Below are positions 7,967 to 15,430 of a DNA stretch of 16,582 bases, one piece after another (position 1 is the stretch's first letter; every line of letters begins with the position of its first letter). The notes below the pieces were generated by a model, which saw only the letters and a program-made list of their open reading frames with translations, did not search any database and was not told the DNA's origin. Origin of the DNA: Tannerella sp. (lineage in GTDB: Bacteria > Bacteroidota > Bacteroidia > Bacteroidales > Tannerellaceae); the NCBI GenBank assembly GCA_031289515.1, contig JAITPH010000014.1:1-16582 (forward strand), written 5' to 3'. The translations under genes were made by a program, and so were the position numbers.

Positions 7967-7969
7967 GCG

Positions 7970-8770
7970 ATGGATATTCTGGAGACAATTACTGCAAACA
8001 AGCGTCGCGAGGTGGCAAGGCAAAAGCAGGCTGTGCCGCTGGACCTGATGCTGTCGATGAGTTCGCAGCGGCTTAATACGGCAACCGTGTCGATGCGGAG
8101 AAGTCTGGAATCGTCCGCTTCGGGAATCATTGCCGAATTTAAGCGCCGTTCGCCTTCAAAAGGCCGGTTGCATCCCGGAGCAAAGGTTGAAAATATTCTC
8201 CCTGCCTACGAACAGGGCGGCGCTTCTGCCTGCTCTGTTCTTACGGACAGCGACTTTTTCGGCGGCTCTTTCGGCGACTTGCGGAAGGCTCGTTCACTGG
8301 TGAAACTGCCTCTTCTGCGGAAGGATTTCATCATTGACGAATACCAGCTGTATCAATCGCGCGTGCTTGGCGCAGACGCCGTTTTGCTGATTGCGGCTTC
8401 GCTGACGGAAGACGATTGCCGCATCTTCGCCCAAACGGCTAAACAGCTCGACCTCGAAACGCTGCTCGAAATTCACTCCGACGACGAACTGTCGTACATG
8501 AACGAGTTTATCGACATGGTTGGCGTGAATAACCGCAATCTGGGAACGTTTCATACCGACGTCGAAAATTCGTTCCGTCTGATTGAACGGTTGAAGGCGG
8601 AGGCGGCGGACGTCCTGTTTGTTTCGGAGAGCGGGATTTCGGATACGGCTTCGATAATCCGGCTGCGCGAAGCCGGTTTTCGCGGCTTCCTGATCGGCGA
8701 AACGTTTATGAAAACAGCCGCGCCGGGCGATGCCCTGTCGGATTTCATTTCTAATTTGGAGGGGCGATGA
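7970..8770 (+). CDS. trpC: Indole-3-glycerol phosphate synthase
   Basis: A TIM-barrel enzyme that closes CdRP to indole-3-glycerol phosphate with loss of CO2 and water. The product is 266 residues. Catalytic residues are present in the expected order: E56 and K58 in IAEFKRRSPSKG (54-65), K118 in LLRKDFI (115-121), E167 in LLEIH (165-169), N188 in GVNNRN (185-190), S221 in SESGI (219-223), then the phosphate-binding GFLIGETFM (239-247). It is monofunctional here, since the PRAI activity is in the next gene. Its TGA stop overlaps the next ATG (ATGA at 8767-8770), which suggests translational coupling to trpFA. Confidence 0.97.
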   Translation: MDILETITANKRREVARQKQAVPLDLMLSMSSQRLNTATVSMRRSLESSASGIIAEFKRRSPSKGRLHPGAKVENILPAYEQGGASACSVLTDSDFFGGSFGDLRKARSLVKLPLLRKDFIIDEYQLYQSRVLGADAVLLIAASLTEDDCRIFAQTAKQLDLETLLEIHSDDELSYMNEFIDMVGVNNRNLGTFHTDVENSFRLIERLKAEAADVLFVSESGISDTASIIRLREAGFRGFLIGETFMKTAAPGDALSDFISNLEGR

Positions 8771-10215
8771 TTGTGAAAGTATGCGGATTGCGGAGTCCCG
8801 AAAACATCCGCCGGATTGAAAGGCTAGACGTGGACTGTCTCGGGTTCGTATTTTACAGGGAATCGCCGCGTTGCGTGCCGGAGGGCGGGGATGTCGTCGA
8901 CGCCGTCCGCCGCTGCCGGAAGACGAAAGTCGGCGTTTTCGTAGACGAGGCGACGGATAACATGCTTGACAAGGCGGAGCTGTACGGTCTGGACTGCATC
9001 CAGCTGCATGGCAGCGAGACGCCGGAAGCCTGTCGCTTGCTGAAGTCGCGGGGATTTTCGGTTATCAAGGCTTTCCCGATAGCCTCTGCCGATGATTTCG
9101 GTCGCGTCGAAGCGTATCAGGATTGCGCGGATTACTTCCTCTTCGACACGAAATGCGCCGGTCATGGAGGCTCCGGCAAGCGGTTTGACTGGTCCGTGCT
9201 CGACGGATACAGCGCCGATACGCCGTTTATCCTGAGCGGCGGACTGAAGCCTGACTGCGTTCGGGATTTGTCTTCGCTCCGTCATCCTCAATTTGCAGGA
9301 ATAGACCTCAACAGCGGCTTTGAAACAAGCCCCGGATTGAAAGACGTCGATGCCGTCACGGAATTTGTAGATACGGTTCGACTGTTGCCGGGCTGGCGAC
9401 AATCTCCGTCGGGATACACAACAACAAACAAAAACAAAAATAAAATGCAAAACAGAATAACCCGATTATTTGCTTCAAAGTCGAAAGACATACTGTCGAT
9501 ATACTTCTGCGCCGGTTATCCGGAGGCGGACAACACGGTCGAAGTAATCGAAACGCTCGAAAGAAACGGCGTGGACATGATAGAAATAGGCATTCCGTTC
9601 AGCGACCCGATGGCCGACGGACCGGTAATACAAAACGCCGCCACAAAAGCGCTCCAAAACGGCATGTCGCTGAAAAAAATCTTTTCACAGCTGGCCGACA
9701 TCCGCCAAACCGTAAGAATACCGCTACTGTTGATGGGCTATCTCAATCCGGTAATGCACTTCGGTTTTGAAGATTTCTTTCGGTCGTGCAGCGAATGCGG
9801 CATCGACGGCTGCATCATCCCCGACCTTCCGTTCGACGATTATATCGACGACATCAAACCGGTTGCCGATAAATACGGCGTAAAGGTCATCATGCTCATA
9901 ACGCCGGAGACTTCGGACGACCGCATCCGCTTCATCGACGAACATACGTCCGGTTTCATCTACATGGTATCGTCGGCCGCAACAACGGGAGCGCAACAGT
10001 CCTTCGACGAACGGAAACAGGCATATTTCCGACGCATCAATGCCATGTCGCTGCAAAATCCCCGCATGGTAGGATTCGGCATAAGCAACCGCGCAACCTT
10101 CCGAGCCGCCTGCGACAACGCTTCGGGAGCAATCATAGGCAGCCGTTTCGTCACGCTAATGGGCGAATCGGACACGCCCGACACGGCTATAATAAAGCTG
10201 CTCGACGTGCTGTGA
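8767..10215 (+). CDS. trpFA: Fused phosphoribosylanthranilate isomerase and tryptophan synthase alpha chain (TrpF-TrpA)
   Basis: One open frame of 482 codons carries two complete enzymes. Residues 1-205 are TrpF, which isomerises PRA to CdRP: KVCGLRSP (4-11) holds the catalytic Cys6, FLFDTKCAGHGGSGKRFDW (124-142) the catalytic D127, and LSGGL (156-160) binds phosphate. Residues 227-482 are a full-length TrpA (256 residues), which cleaves indole-glycerol phosphate to indole. IEIGIPFSDPMADGP contains the catalytic Glu (residue 273, local 47) and Asp (284, local 58). Between them lies a polar linker (206-226) ending in TTTNKNKNK, encoded by an A-rich stretch that looks like an untranslated leader, followed by an ATG at 9445 that fits a stand-alone trpA start. 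So the fusion could be real, or trpA may also start internally. TrpF and TrpA are separate proteins in the Bacteroidota trp operons I know. The two domains are certain; the fusion depends on the base calls. Confidence 0.93.
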   Translation: MIVKVCGLRSPENIRRIERLDVDCLGFVFYRESPRCVPEGGDVVDAVRRCRKTKVGVFVDEATDNMLDKAELYGLDCIQLHGSETPEACRLLKSRGFSVIKAFPIASADDFGRVEAYQDCADYFLFDTKCAGHGGSGKRFDWSVLDGYSADTPFILSGGLKPDCVRDLSSLRHPQFAGIDLNSGFETSPGLKDVDAVTEFVDTVRLLPGWRQSPSGYTTTNKNKNKMQNRITRLFASKSKDILSIYFCAGYPEADNTVEVIETLERNGVDMIEIGIPFSDPMADGPVIQNAATKALQNGMSLKKIFSQLADIRQTVRIPLLLMGYLNPVMHFGFEDFFRSCSECGIDGCIIPDLPFDDYIDDIKPVADKYGVKVIMLITPETSDDRIRFIDEHTSGFIYMVSSAATTGAQQSFDERKQAYFRRINAMSLQNPRMVGFGISNRATFRAACDNASGAIIGSRFVTLMGESDTPDTAIIKLLDVL

Positions 10216-10248
10216 GTTGAAGGTTGAAAGTCGAAAATTATGCGTGCC

Positions 10249-10276
10249 CGTCATTACTTCGTTCCCTGCAATGACG
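10249..10276. repeat. Short palindromic REP-like element
   Basis: Perfect 7-bp inverted repeat CGTCATT (10249-10255) and AATGACG (10270-10276) around a 14-base centre. On the minus strand it resembles the CGTCATTGC...GAACGAAG type of dispersed repeat that turns up between genes in many bacterial genomes. Only one copy is in the window, so dispersal cannot be shown here. Confidence 0.5.
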
Positions 10277-10317
10277 ATATGTGCCTGATTCGCATCTCAT
10301 GATTTTCAATTTTCGGC

Positions 10318-10378
10318 AATTGTTTCGGGACATTCGGACAATTGTATCAAGTCTTTTGAGAATTGTCTCAAGTCTTTT
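10318..10378 (+). repeat. Three tandem 21-22-base repeat units
   Basis: Units start at 10318, 10340 and 10361, each opening with AATTGT followed by one variable base and TC. Units two and three (10340-10357 and 10361-10378) agree at 17 of 18 bases, with TCAAGTCTTTT at the end. Unit one is diverged after its first nine bases. The spacing of two helical turns would suit protein binding, but no function is established. Confidence 0.55.
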
Positions 10379-10604
10379 TGCGATTTTTGGCAGCATATTT
10401 GCCGTGTTTAAAAAGAAAAAACAAGCCTGCTGAGGACTGTTCCTGTCTGGCGCAGCGTGTCAGTCATTGTCAATTCTCAATTGAATAATTGTCAATCGAA
10501 TAGTTGCTCCGGAAACTCTTTCTGCAAGCGGCAGTTCGCAGGGGAAACAGTCCGGACTTTCGAATCATTTTCATGTACTTTTTTTTTATTTTTACCGAAA
10601 AACA

Positions 10605-10635
10605 TTTGGATATTCGATTTTGTTTTATATCTTTG
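10605..10635 (+). promoter_or_regulatory. Promoter of the SusC/SusD operon
   Basis: TTTG at 10605-10608, a 19-base spacer, and TATCTTTG at 10628-10635 match the Bacteroidota promoter pattern. Transcription would start near 10641-10644, leaving a leader of about 45 bases before the ATG at 10688. A four-codon frame, ATG at 10677, ends in the TGA overlapping the real start and is probably meaningless. Confidence 0.8.
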
Positions 10636-10687
10636 CATCTGTTATTCATACAAAATAAGATTTATGGTTTAATTTAATGAAAAATTT

Positions 10688-13600
10688 ATGAAGAGAGTAA
10701 TTTTACTATTTACATGCTTGCTTATAAGCACAGGATTCGCATTCTCACAGGAGAAACAAGTATCCGGAAGCGTCCTCGACGAGGCCGGCGAACAGATAAT
10801 TGGAGCTTCCGTGATTGTGAAAGGTCATCCCACGATAGGGACAACCACCAATATCGAAGGGAAGTTTACGCTATCCGTACCCGCTTCGGCAGAAGCCCTG
10901 ATCATCAAATATCTCGGCTACAGCGACCTCGAAGTAAAAATAGGGGGGGGGGATATTACGGCAACCCTGCAACAGTCAAGTCAGGAACTCGACGAAGTGA
11001 TCGTGGTCGGTTACGGAACTGCAAAAAAGAGCACGTTCACCGGATCAACGTCGGTCATCAAGGGCGAAAAGTTGACGAAAGGCCAAACTTCAAACGTATC
11101 TAAAGCGCTCGAAGGAGCCGTCGCCGGTGTACAAACCTCAAGCGCAACGGGACAGCCCGGAGCCGGAGCAAATATCCGTATTCGCGGCTTCGGATCCATA
11201 TCGGCCAATCAGAATCCCCTTATCGTTGTGGACGGCGTGCCTTATGAAGGCTCGCTAAATTCCATTGCTCCTCAAGACATTGAAACGCTTAATGTCCTGA
11301 AAGACGCCGCCGCAAACTCCATGTACGGAGCAAGAGGCTCAAACGGCGTTATACTTATTACAACCAAAAAAGGCGCATCGGGAAAAACAAGAATAAGTTT
11401 TGACGGACGGTTCGGACAAAATTCAAGAGCCATCCCGGCCTATAGCGTCGTAACCGACCCGGCTGACTATTACGAGCTGACTTGGGAAGCCAACCGCAAC
11501 CAGCTGGTCGCAAGCGGAGTTTCGCCACTTGCAGCCGGCTTGGACGCCAGCAGCAAACTCATTTCGGATCATCTCGGATACAACGTGTATAAAGGCGTTG
11601 ACGACCTTTCGCTGATTGACCCCATAACAGGGAGAATCAATCCGGCCGCCACGGCAAAGAAATGGTCGGACGACTGGCTAAAAGATCCGTTCCGTAACGG
11701 ACTGCGTCAGGAATACAACGTAAACGTCAGCGGCGGTACCGAAAATACAAGCGCCTACATGTCGATAGGATACCTCAACGACGAAGGATATGTGGTAAGT
11801 TCCGATTTCGAACGAGTCAGCATCCGCGCCAAGGTAGACCAGAAATTCAACGAACACTTCAAAGCCGGAGTAAACGTTTCCTACTCGAAGACCACTACCG
11901 ACCAGATCGTAGGCTCTACGGGCGGCACCAACTATTCCAACATCTTCATGTTCACCCAGAAGATAGCGCCCATTTATCCGATCTACAAATACGACCTTGG
12001 AACAGGCGCGCCGATTTACAACCTCAACGGCTCGCACGCCTACGACTTCGGCTCGAACAACATGCTCAACGGAAACAGTACCAGTCGCACCAGAAACTTC
12101 GCGGCCGAACAGAACCCGATGTTCGTACTGGAAAACGACATGGACGGTTTCAGCTATGACAACCTGACGTCGAGAGCATACGCCGAGATCAAGTTCCTGA
12201 AAGATTTCACCTTCACTGCAAATATCGCCTACGACGTGTTCAACTATAACGCAAAATCGTTCAACAATCCCATCATAGGAAACGGAGCGGCCTACGGCGG
12301 AATCGGCGACAGACTGTTCGACCGTTACGAAGCCGTCAACGCCAATCAACTCTTGAACTATGACAGGGAAATAGGCGAACACAAGATAAACGTTCTGCTC
12401 GGACACGAGACCAAAGTAGACGAGGAACGGTATTTCTACGGCGCAAAAATGCAATTCTACGATCCCTTCAATTCGGAATTGGCAAACGCCGGCTCTATGT
12501 CCTCGCTGACTTCCTACACAAGCAAATATGTACTTGAAGGATACCTGTCGAGAATTGAATACAATTATGCCGACAAATATTACCTGTCAGGCAGTTTTCG
12601 TCGCGATGCATCTTCCAAGTTCCATCCCGACGACCGGTGGGGTAACTTCTGGTCGGTCGGAGCTGCATGGCGCATCAAGGAAGAATCATTCCTCAGAGAC
12701 CTCGATCTCCTGAACTCCCTCAGAATAAAAGCCAGCTACGGAACACAGGGAAACGACGGAATAAGCGGAAACAATCTGTATCAGGACCAGTTCAGCATCA
12801 CAAGTGACGGTACTTATCCGTCACCGGTTTTCACATACCGCGGCGCACGGGTTACATGGGAAAAGTCCAACAACCTCAACGTCGGTCTGGAAACGAAACT
12901 GTTCGACATCGTCGGATTGAACGCCGACTTCTTCATCAAGGAAACGAAAGACATGCTATATCAAAAACCGCTTTCTCCGTCAATGGGTTCGCCTACATGG
13001 ATATGGGACAACCAAATCGACATGAAAAATACCGGCTTTGAAGTAGAACTTATCGTCGATTTGATAAAAACCAATGACATCAAATGGGACATAGCGCTCA
13101 ATGTTACCACTATCAAAAACGAACTGACTAAACTTCCGGACGACAAAAAAGACCCGAAAGGATATGTCGACGGCAGCTATTGGCGAAAGATAGGCGGCTC
13201 TTTATACGATTTTTATACTTATGACTTTGTCGGCATTGATGAAACGACAGGAAAATCCGTATGGAACAAGGAAGTGCCTGTCGATGCCAATGATGACGGA
13301 GAACAGGATACGGACGCTCAGGGAAACCTCGTCTTCAAAACGGAAAAGACAAGCGACTATGCCGAGGCTTCACGTTATGAAACCGGCAAATCGGCAGTTC
13401 CCGATTTTTATGGCGGACTGTCTACCAATCTTTCCGCATACGGAATTGATTTCAGTATTCAAACAGCATTTCAGGTGGGAGGATATGTTATGGATTCGGA
13501 ATATCAGGGTCTGATGCATGGCGGCCAAAGCGATGCAACAAACTGGCATACGGATATTTTCAATCGCTGGACGCCAACCAATACCCAGTCCGATATTCCA

Positions 13601-13885
13601 ATCCTGTCCACCGGCGACCAGAATACAGACGCCTCGTCCGATCGCTGGTTGACGGATGCCTCTTCCTTTAATCTGAGGAATATTACATTGGGTTATACTC
13701 TTCCAAAAAGGTTAACCGGTAAGTATGACATTGAATCCCTGCGGTTTTATGTATCGGGAGACAATATTTGGTTCGGCAGCGCAAGAAAAGGCCTTGATCC
13801 GCGTCATTCTTTCAGCGGAACGGTCTATACAGGCGTTTATTCTGCTTTGAGAACCGTATCTGTCGGTATATCTGCCGCATTTTAA
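10688..13885 (+). CDS. SusC/RagA family TonB-linked outer membrane protein
   Basis: Large outer-membrane beta-barrel of 1065 residues that imports a bound substrate with energy from TonB. A signal peptide (about 1-20, MKRVILLFTCLLISTGFAFS) leads into a carboxypeptidase-regulatory-like domain (about 22-98). The conserved DEVIVVGYG (102-110) follows, near the TonB box, and then the plug (about 110-230) with the motifs IRIRGFGS, PLIVVDGVP, LKDAAANSMYGARGSNGVILITTKKG-type residues. The barrel follows and ends in phenylalanine, as outer-membrane proteins usually do. A D/N-rich stretch near 862-875 (DANDDGEQDTD) is common in this family. It pairs with the SusD-like gene 25 bases downstream. The substrate is unknown; no CAZyme or regulator is adjacent. 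A run of ten G lies in codons 86-89, and a change of one base there would abolish the protein. Confidence 0.96.
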   Translation: MKRVILLFTCLLISTGFAFSQEKQVSGSVLDEAGEQIIGASVIVKGHPTIGTTTNIEGKFTLSVPASAEALIIKYLGYSDLEVKIGGGDITATLQQSSQELDEVIVVGYGTAKKSTFTGSTSVIKGEKLTKGQTSNVSKALEGAVAGVQTSSATGQPGAGANIRIRGFGSISANQNPLIVVDGVPYEGSLNSIAPQDIETLNVLKDAAANSMYGARGSNGVILITTKKGASGKTRISFDGRFGQNSRAIPAYSVVTDPADYYELTWEANRNQLVASGVSPLAAGLDASSKLISDHLGYNVYKGVDDLSLIDPITGRINPAATAKKWSDDWLKDPFRNGLRQEYNVNVSGGTENTSAYMSIGYLNDEGYVVSSDFERVSIRAKVDQKFNEHFKAGVNVSYSKTTTDQIVGSTGGTNYSNIFMFTQKIAPIYPIYKYDLGTGAPIYNLNGSHAYDFGSNNMLNGNSTSRTRNFAAEQNPMFVLENDMDGFSYDNLTSRAYAEIKFLKDFTFTANIAYDVFNYNAKSFNNPIIGNGAAYGGIGDRLFDRYEAVNANQLLNYDREIGEHKINVLLGHETKVDEERYFYGAKMQFYDPFNSELANAGSMSSLTSYTSKYVLEGYLSRIEYNYADKYYLSGSFRRDASSKFHPDDRWGNFWSVGAAWRIKEESFLRDLDLLNSLRIKASYGTQGNDGISGNNLYQDQFSITSDGTYPSPVFTYRGARVTWEKSNNLNVGLETKLFDIVGLNADFFIKETKDMLYQKPLSPSMGSPTWIWDNQIDMKNTGFEVELIVDLIKTNDIKWDIALNVTTIKNELTKLPDDKKDPKGYVDGSYWRKIGGSLYDFYTYDFVGIDETTGKSVWNKEVPVDANDDGEQDTDAQGNLVFKTEKTSDYAEASRYETGKSAVPDFYGGLSTNLSAYGIDFSIQTAFQVGGYVMDSEYQGLMHGGQSDATNWHTDIFNRWTPTNTQSDIPILSTGDQNTDASSDRWLTDASSFNLRNITLGYTLPKRLTGKYDIESLRFYVSGDNIWFGSARKGLDPRHSFSGTVYTGVYSALRTVSVGISAAF
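10943..10952 (+). repeat. Run of ten G inside the SusC-like gene
   Basis: Ten consecutive G encode Gly86-Gly87-Gly88 and the first base of Asp89. The frame is open as written. With nine G the frame would stop at the TGA at 10998-11000; with eleven it would run in the +2 frame and stop at 11101-11103. Both truncations fall before the barrel. Homopolymers of this length are prone to slippage in replication and also to base-calling errors. Confidence 0.9.
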
Positions 13886-13910
13886 TTATTAACTATCAAA
13901 TTTTCAAACG

Positions 13911-15407
13911 ATGAAAAAAAATATATTTTATCTCATTCTTATTGGAGCTGCGATGTGTATCACCACTTCCTGCTCGGATGATTTTTTCGATGTGAAGACG
14001 ACAAACAGGCTGACTGCCGACGACGCTGCCGCAGCAACGGACGCCGATCCGTCGAAAACAGCTTCTTTTGTCGATGCCATCTATAATGTACTTGTGCAAT
14101 ACGATTTGGTAAGCACAAATCACGATTCTTTCGGTTTAATGGCTGTATTGCATGCAAGAGACATGATGACGGAAGATATTGTCATGTCAAAACTGCACTG
14201 GTTCAATTACGATTATCAACATGATAACCGCGACCAGACTTATCGCCGTACCAACGTGGTATGGACTTATTTCTATACGGCGATAGCCAATGCCAATACC
14301 GTATTGGCGATGACGTCTCCCGAATCGGTCAACAAGGAAATTCTGGCTGCAAGAGGTCAGGCTTATGCCTTGCGTGGAATGTCCTACTATTATTTGATAC
14401 AACTGTACCAGCATTTGTATCCGATTTCCGGCAGCGGCGACAGACCGGGCATTCCTTTGTATTACGCCCAGAATGAAGGCAAGGAAAATCTGCTGGGACG
14501 TAATCCGGTAAAGGAAGTATTAGCCCAGATCGAAGAAGACCTGACAACTGCCGTAGATAACCTGAAAGGCTGGACACGCAACAGCAAGAATCAGGTGGAC
14601 TATTCGGTAGCAAACGGTTTGCTGGCTCGTTACTACTTGCTCAGCGAACAGTGGGACAAAGCCGTCAGCGCAGCGCAGGAAGCCCGCTCTGGTTACGAAA
14701 TCATGCCGGCAAGCAGCTTGTTCGACGGATTTATGAGTATCAACAACGCCGAATGGATGTGGGGTTACGACCATAATGCCGAAACGACCTCGCTTTATGC
14801 CTCATTCTTCTCTCAGATTTCCAACACGACCGGAGGATATGCCGGTTTGGGTTATGCTCCGCGTTTGATTGACAAACGTCTGTATGAATCCATCCCCGCA
14901 ACCGACGAACGTCTGAAATTATTTCAGAATACGGCAGGAAGTCTTGTACCTGCAAATGCAGACCCCCAGACAACCGTAGTCTGGAAACTGCCTTATGCAA
15001 ATCTGAAATTCGGATACGACGGAGCGTTCACGATGGATTACATGTACATGCGCGCCAGCGAGATGGTCTTGATTGAAGCGGAAGCTCTGGCTCAAAAAGG
15101 AAGCGGCGCTCAAGCGGCTACCGTCTTGAAAACCTTGTTGTCGAAAAGAGATCCGGCCTGGAATGCATCAAGCGTAACAGTGGACGACGTATGGTGGCAA
15201 CGCCGCATCGAATTATGGGGCGAAGGCGCATCCTGCTTTGATTTGCAGCGACTGAACAAGGGTATTGACAGAAATTATGAAGGCTCCAATCACGAAGCGG
15301 CTTCAAAACTGACAATACCGGCAGGCGACAACCGTTGGATTTATCAGATACCTCAAAGGGAAACCAACGAAAATCCAGAGATTCCGGAATCTGCTAATAA
15401 CGATTAA
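13911..15407 (+). CDS. SusD/RagB family nutrient-binding outer membrane lipoprotein
   Basis: Surface lipoprotein of 498 residues that acts as the lid of the SusC-like transporter and binds the substrate. It has a lipoprotein signal peptide with lipidated C21 (ITTSC), followed by SDD, which fits the acidic export signal that sends Bacteroidota lipoproteins to the cell surface. The alpha-helical TPR-like core is seen in segments such as NANTVLAM, ARGQAYALRGMSYYYLIQLY (147-166), GLLARYYLLSEQWDKAVSAA (about 237-256) and the C-terminal MRASEMVLIEAEALAQKG (about 382-399). The end of the protein has the family's RRIELWGEGASCFDLQRL segment (425-442) and the IPQRETNENP motif (483-492). The conserved C-terminal RRxEL element is characteristic. 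Ligand residues cannot be assigned. It follows the SusC-like gene in the same operon. Confidence 0.96.
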   Translation: MKKNIFYLILIGAAMCITTSCSDDFFDVKTTNRLTADDAAAATDADPSKTASFVDAIYNVLVQYDLVSTNHDSFGLMAVLHARDMMTEDIVMSKLHWFNYDYQHDNRDQTYRRTNVVWTYFYTAIANANTVLAMTSPESVNKEILAARGQAYALRGMSYYYLIQLYQHLYPISGSGDRPGIPLYYAQNEGKENLLGRNPVKEVLAQIEEDLTTAVDNLKGWTRNSKNQVDYSVANGLLARYYLLSEQWDKAVSAAQEARSGYEIMPASSLFDGFMSINNAEWMWGYDHNAETTSLYASFFSQISNTTGGYAGLGYAPRLIDKRLYESIPATDERLKLFQNTAGSLVPANADPQTTVVWKLPYANLKFGYDGAFTMDYMYMRASEMVLIEAEALAQKGSGAQAATVLKTLLSKRDPAWNASSVTVDDVWWQRRIELWGEGASCFDLQRLNKGIDRNYEGSNHEAASKLTIPAGDNRWIYQIPQRETNENPEIPESANND

Positions 15408-15430
15408 TAATGATTATAATAAAAATGTAT

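Larger units (their letters stand above)
10216..10604. other. Intergenic region between trpFA and the SusC operon
   Basis: No credible coding frame is visible. The stretch is A+T-rich and holds a REP-like hairpin (10249-10276), three 21-22-base repeat units (10318-10378), a widely spaced inverted pair (10434-10443 with 10543-10553), and repeats of ATTGTCAAT near 10467-10496. I see no strong stem-plus-T-run terminator directly after trpA. A 71-codon frame from 10457 is low complexity, crosses the promoter, and is probably not a gene. Confidence 0.6.

Noticed and set aside
9441..9443. TAA just before the ATG at 9445, at first sight the stop of trpF
   Set aside because: It is out of frame with trpF by two bases, so the trpF frame reads through it into trpA as written.
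10216..10300. Terminator expected after trpA
   Set aside because: Only the REP-like hairpin is present and no T run follows it, so I do not call it a terminator.
10457..10672. 71-codon frame ahead of the SusC-like gene
   Set aside because: It crosses the consensus promoter at 10605-10635 and is Ser/Asn/Phe-rich without family signs, so it is taken as non-coding.
11678..12454. Minus-strand frame of 258 codons inside the SusC-like gene
   Set aside because: Lies fully opposite the barrel-coding frame, with Val/Glu-rich low-information content. There is no promoter-like signal in the right place.
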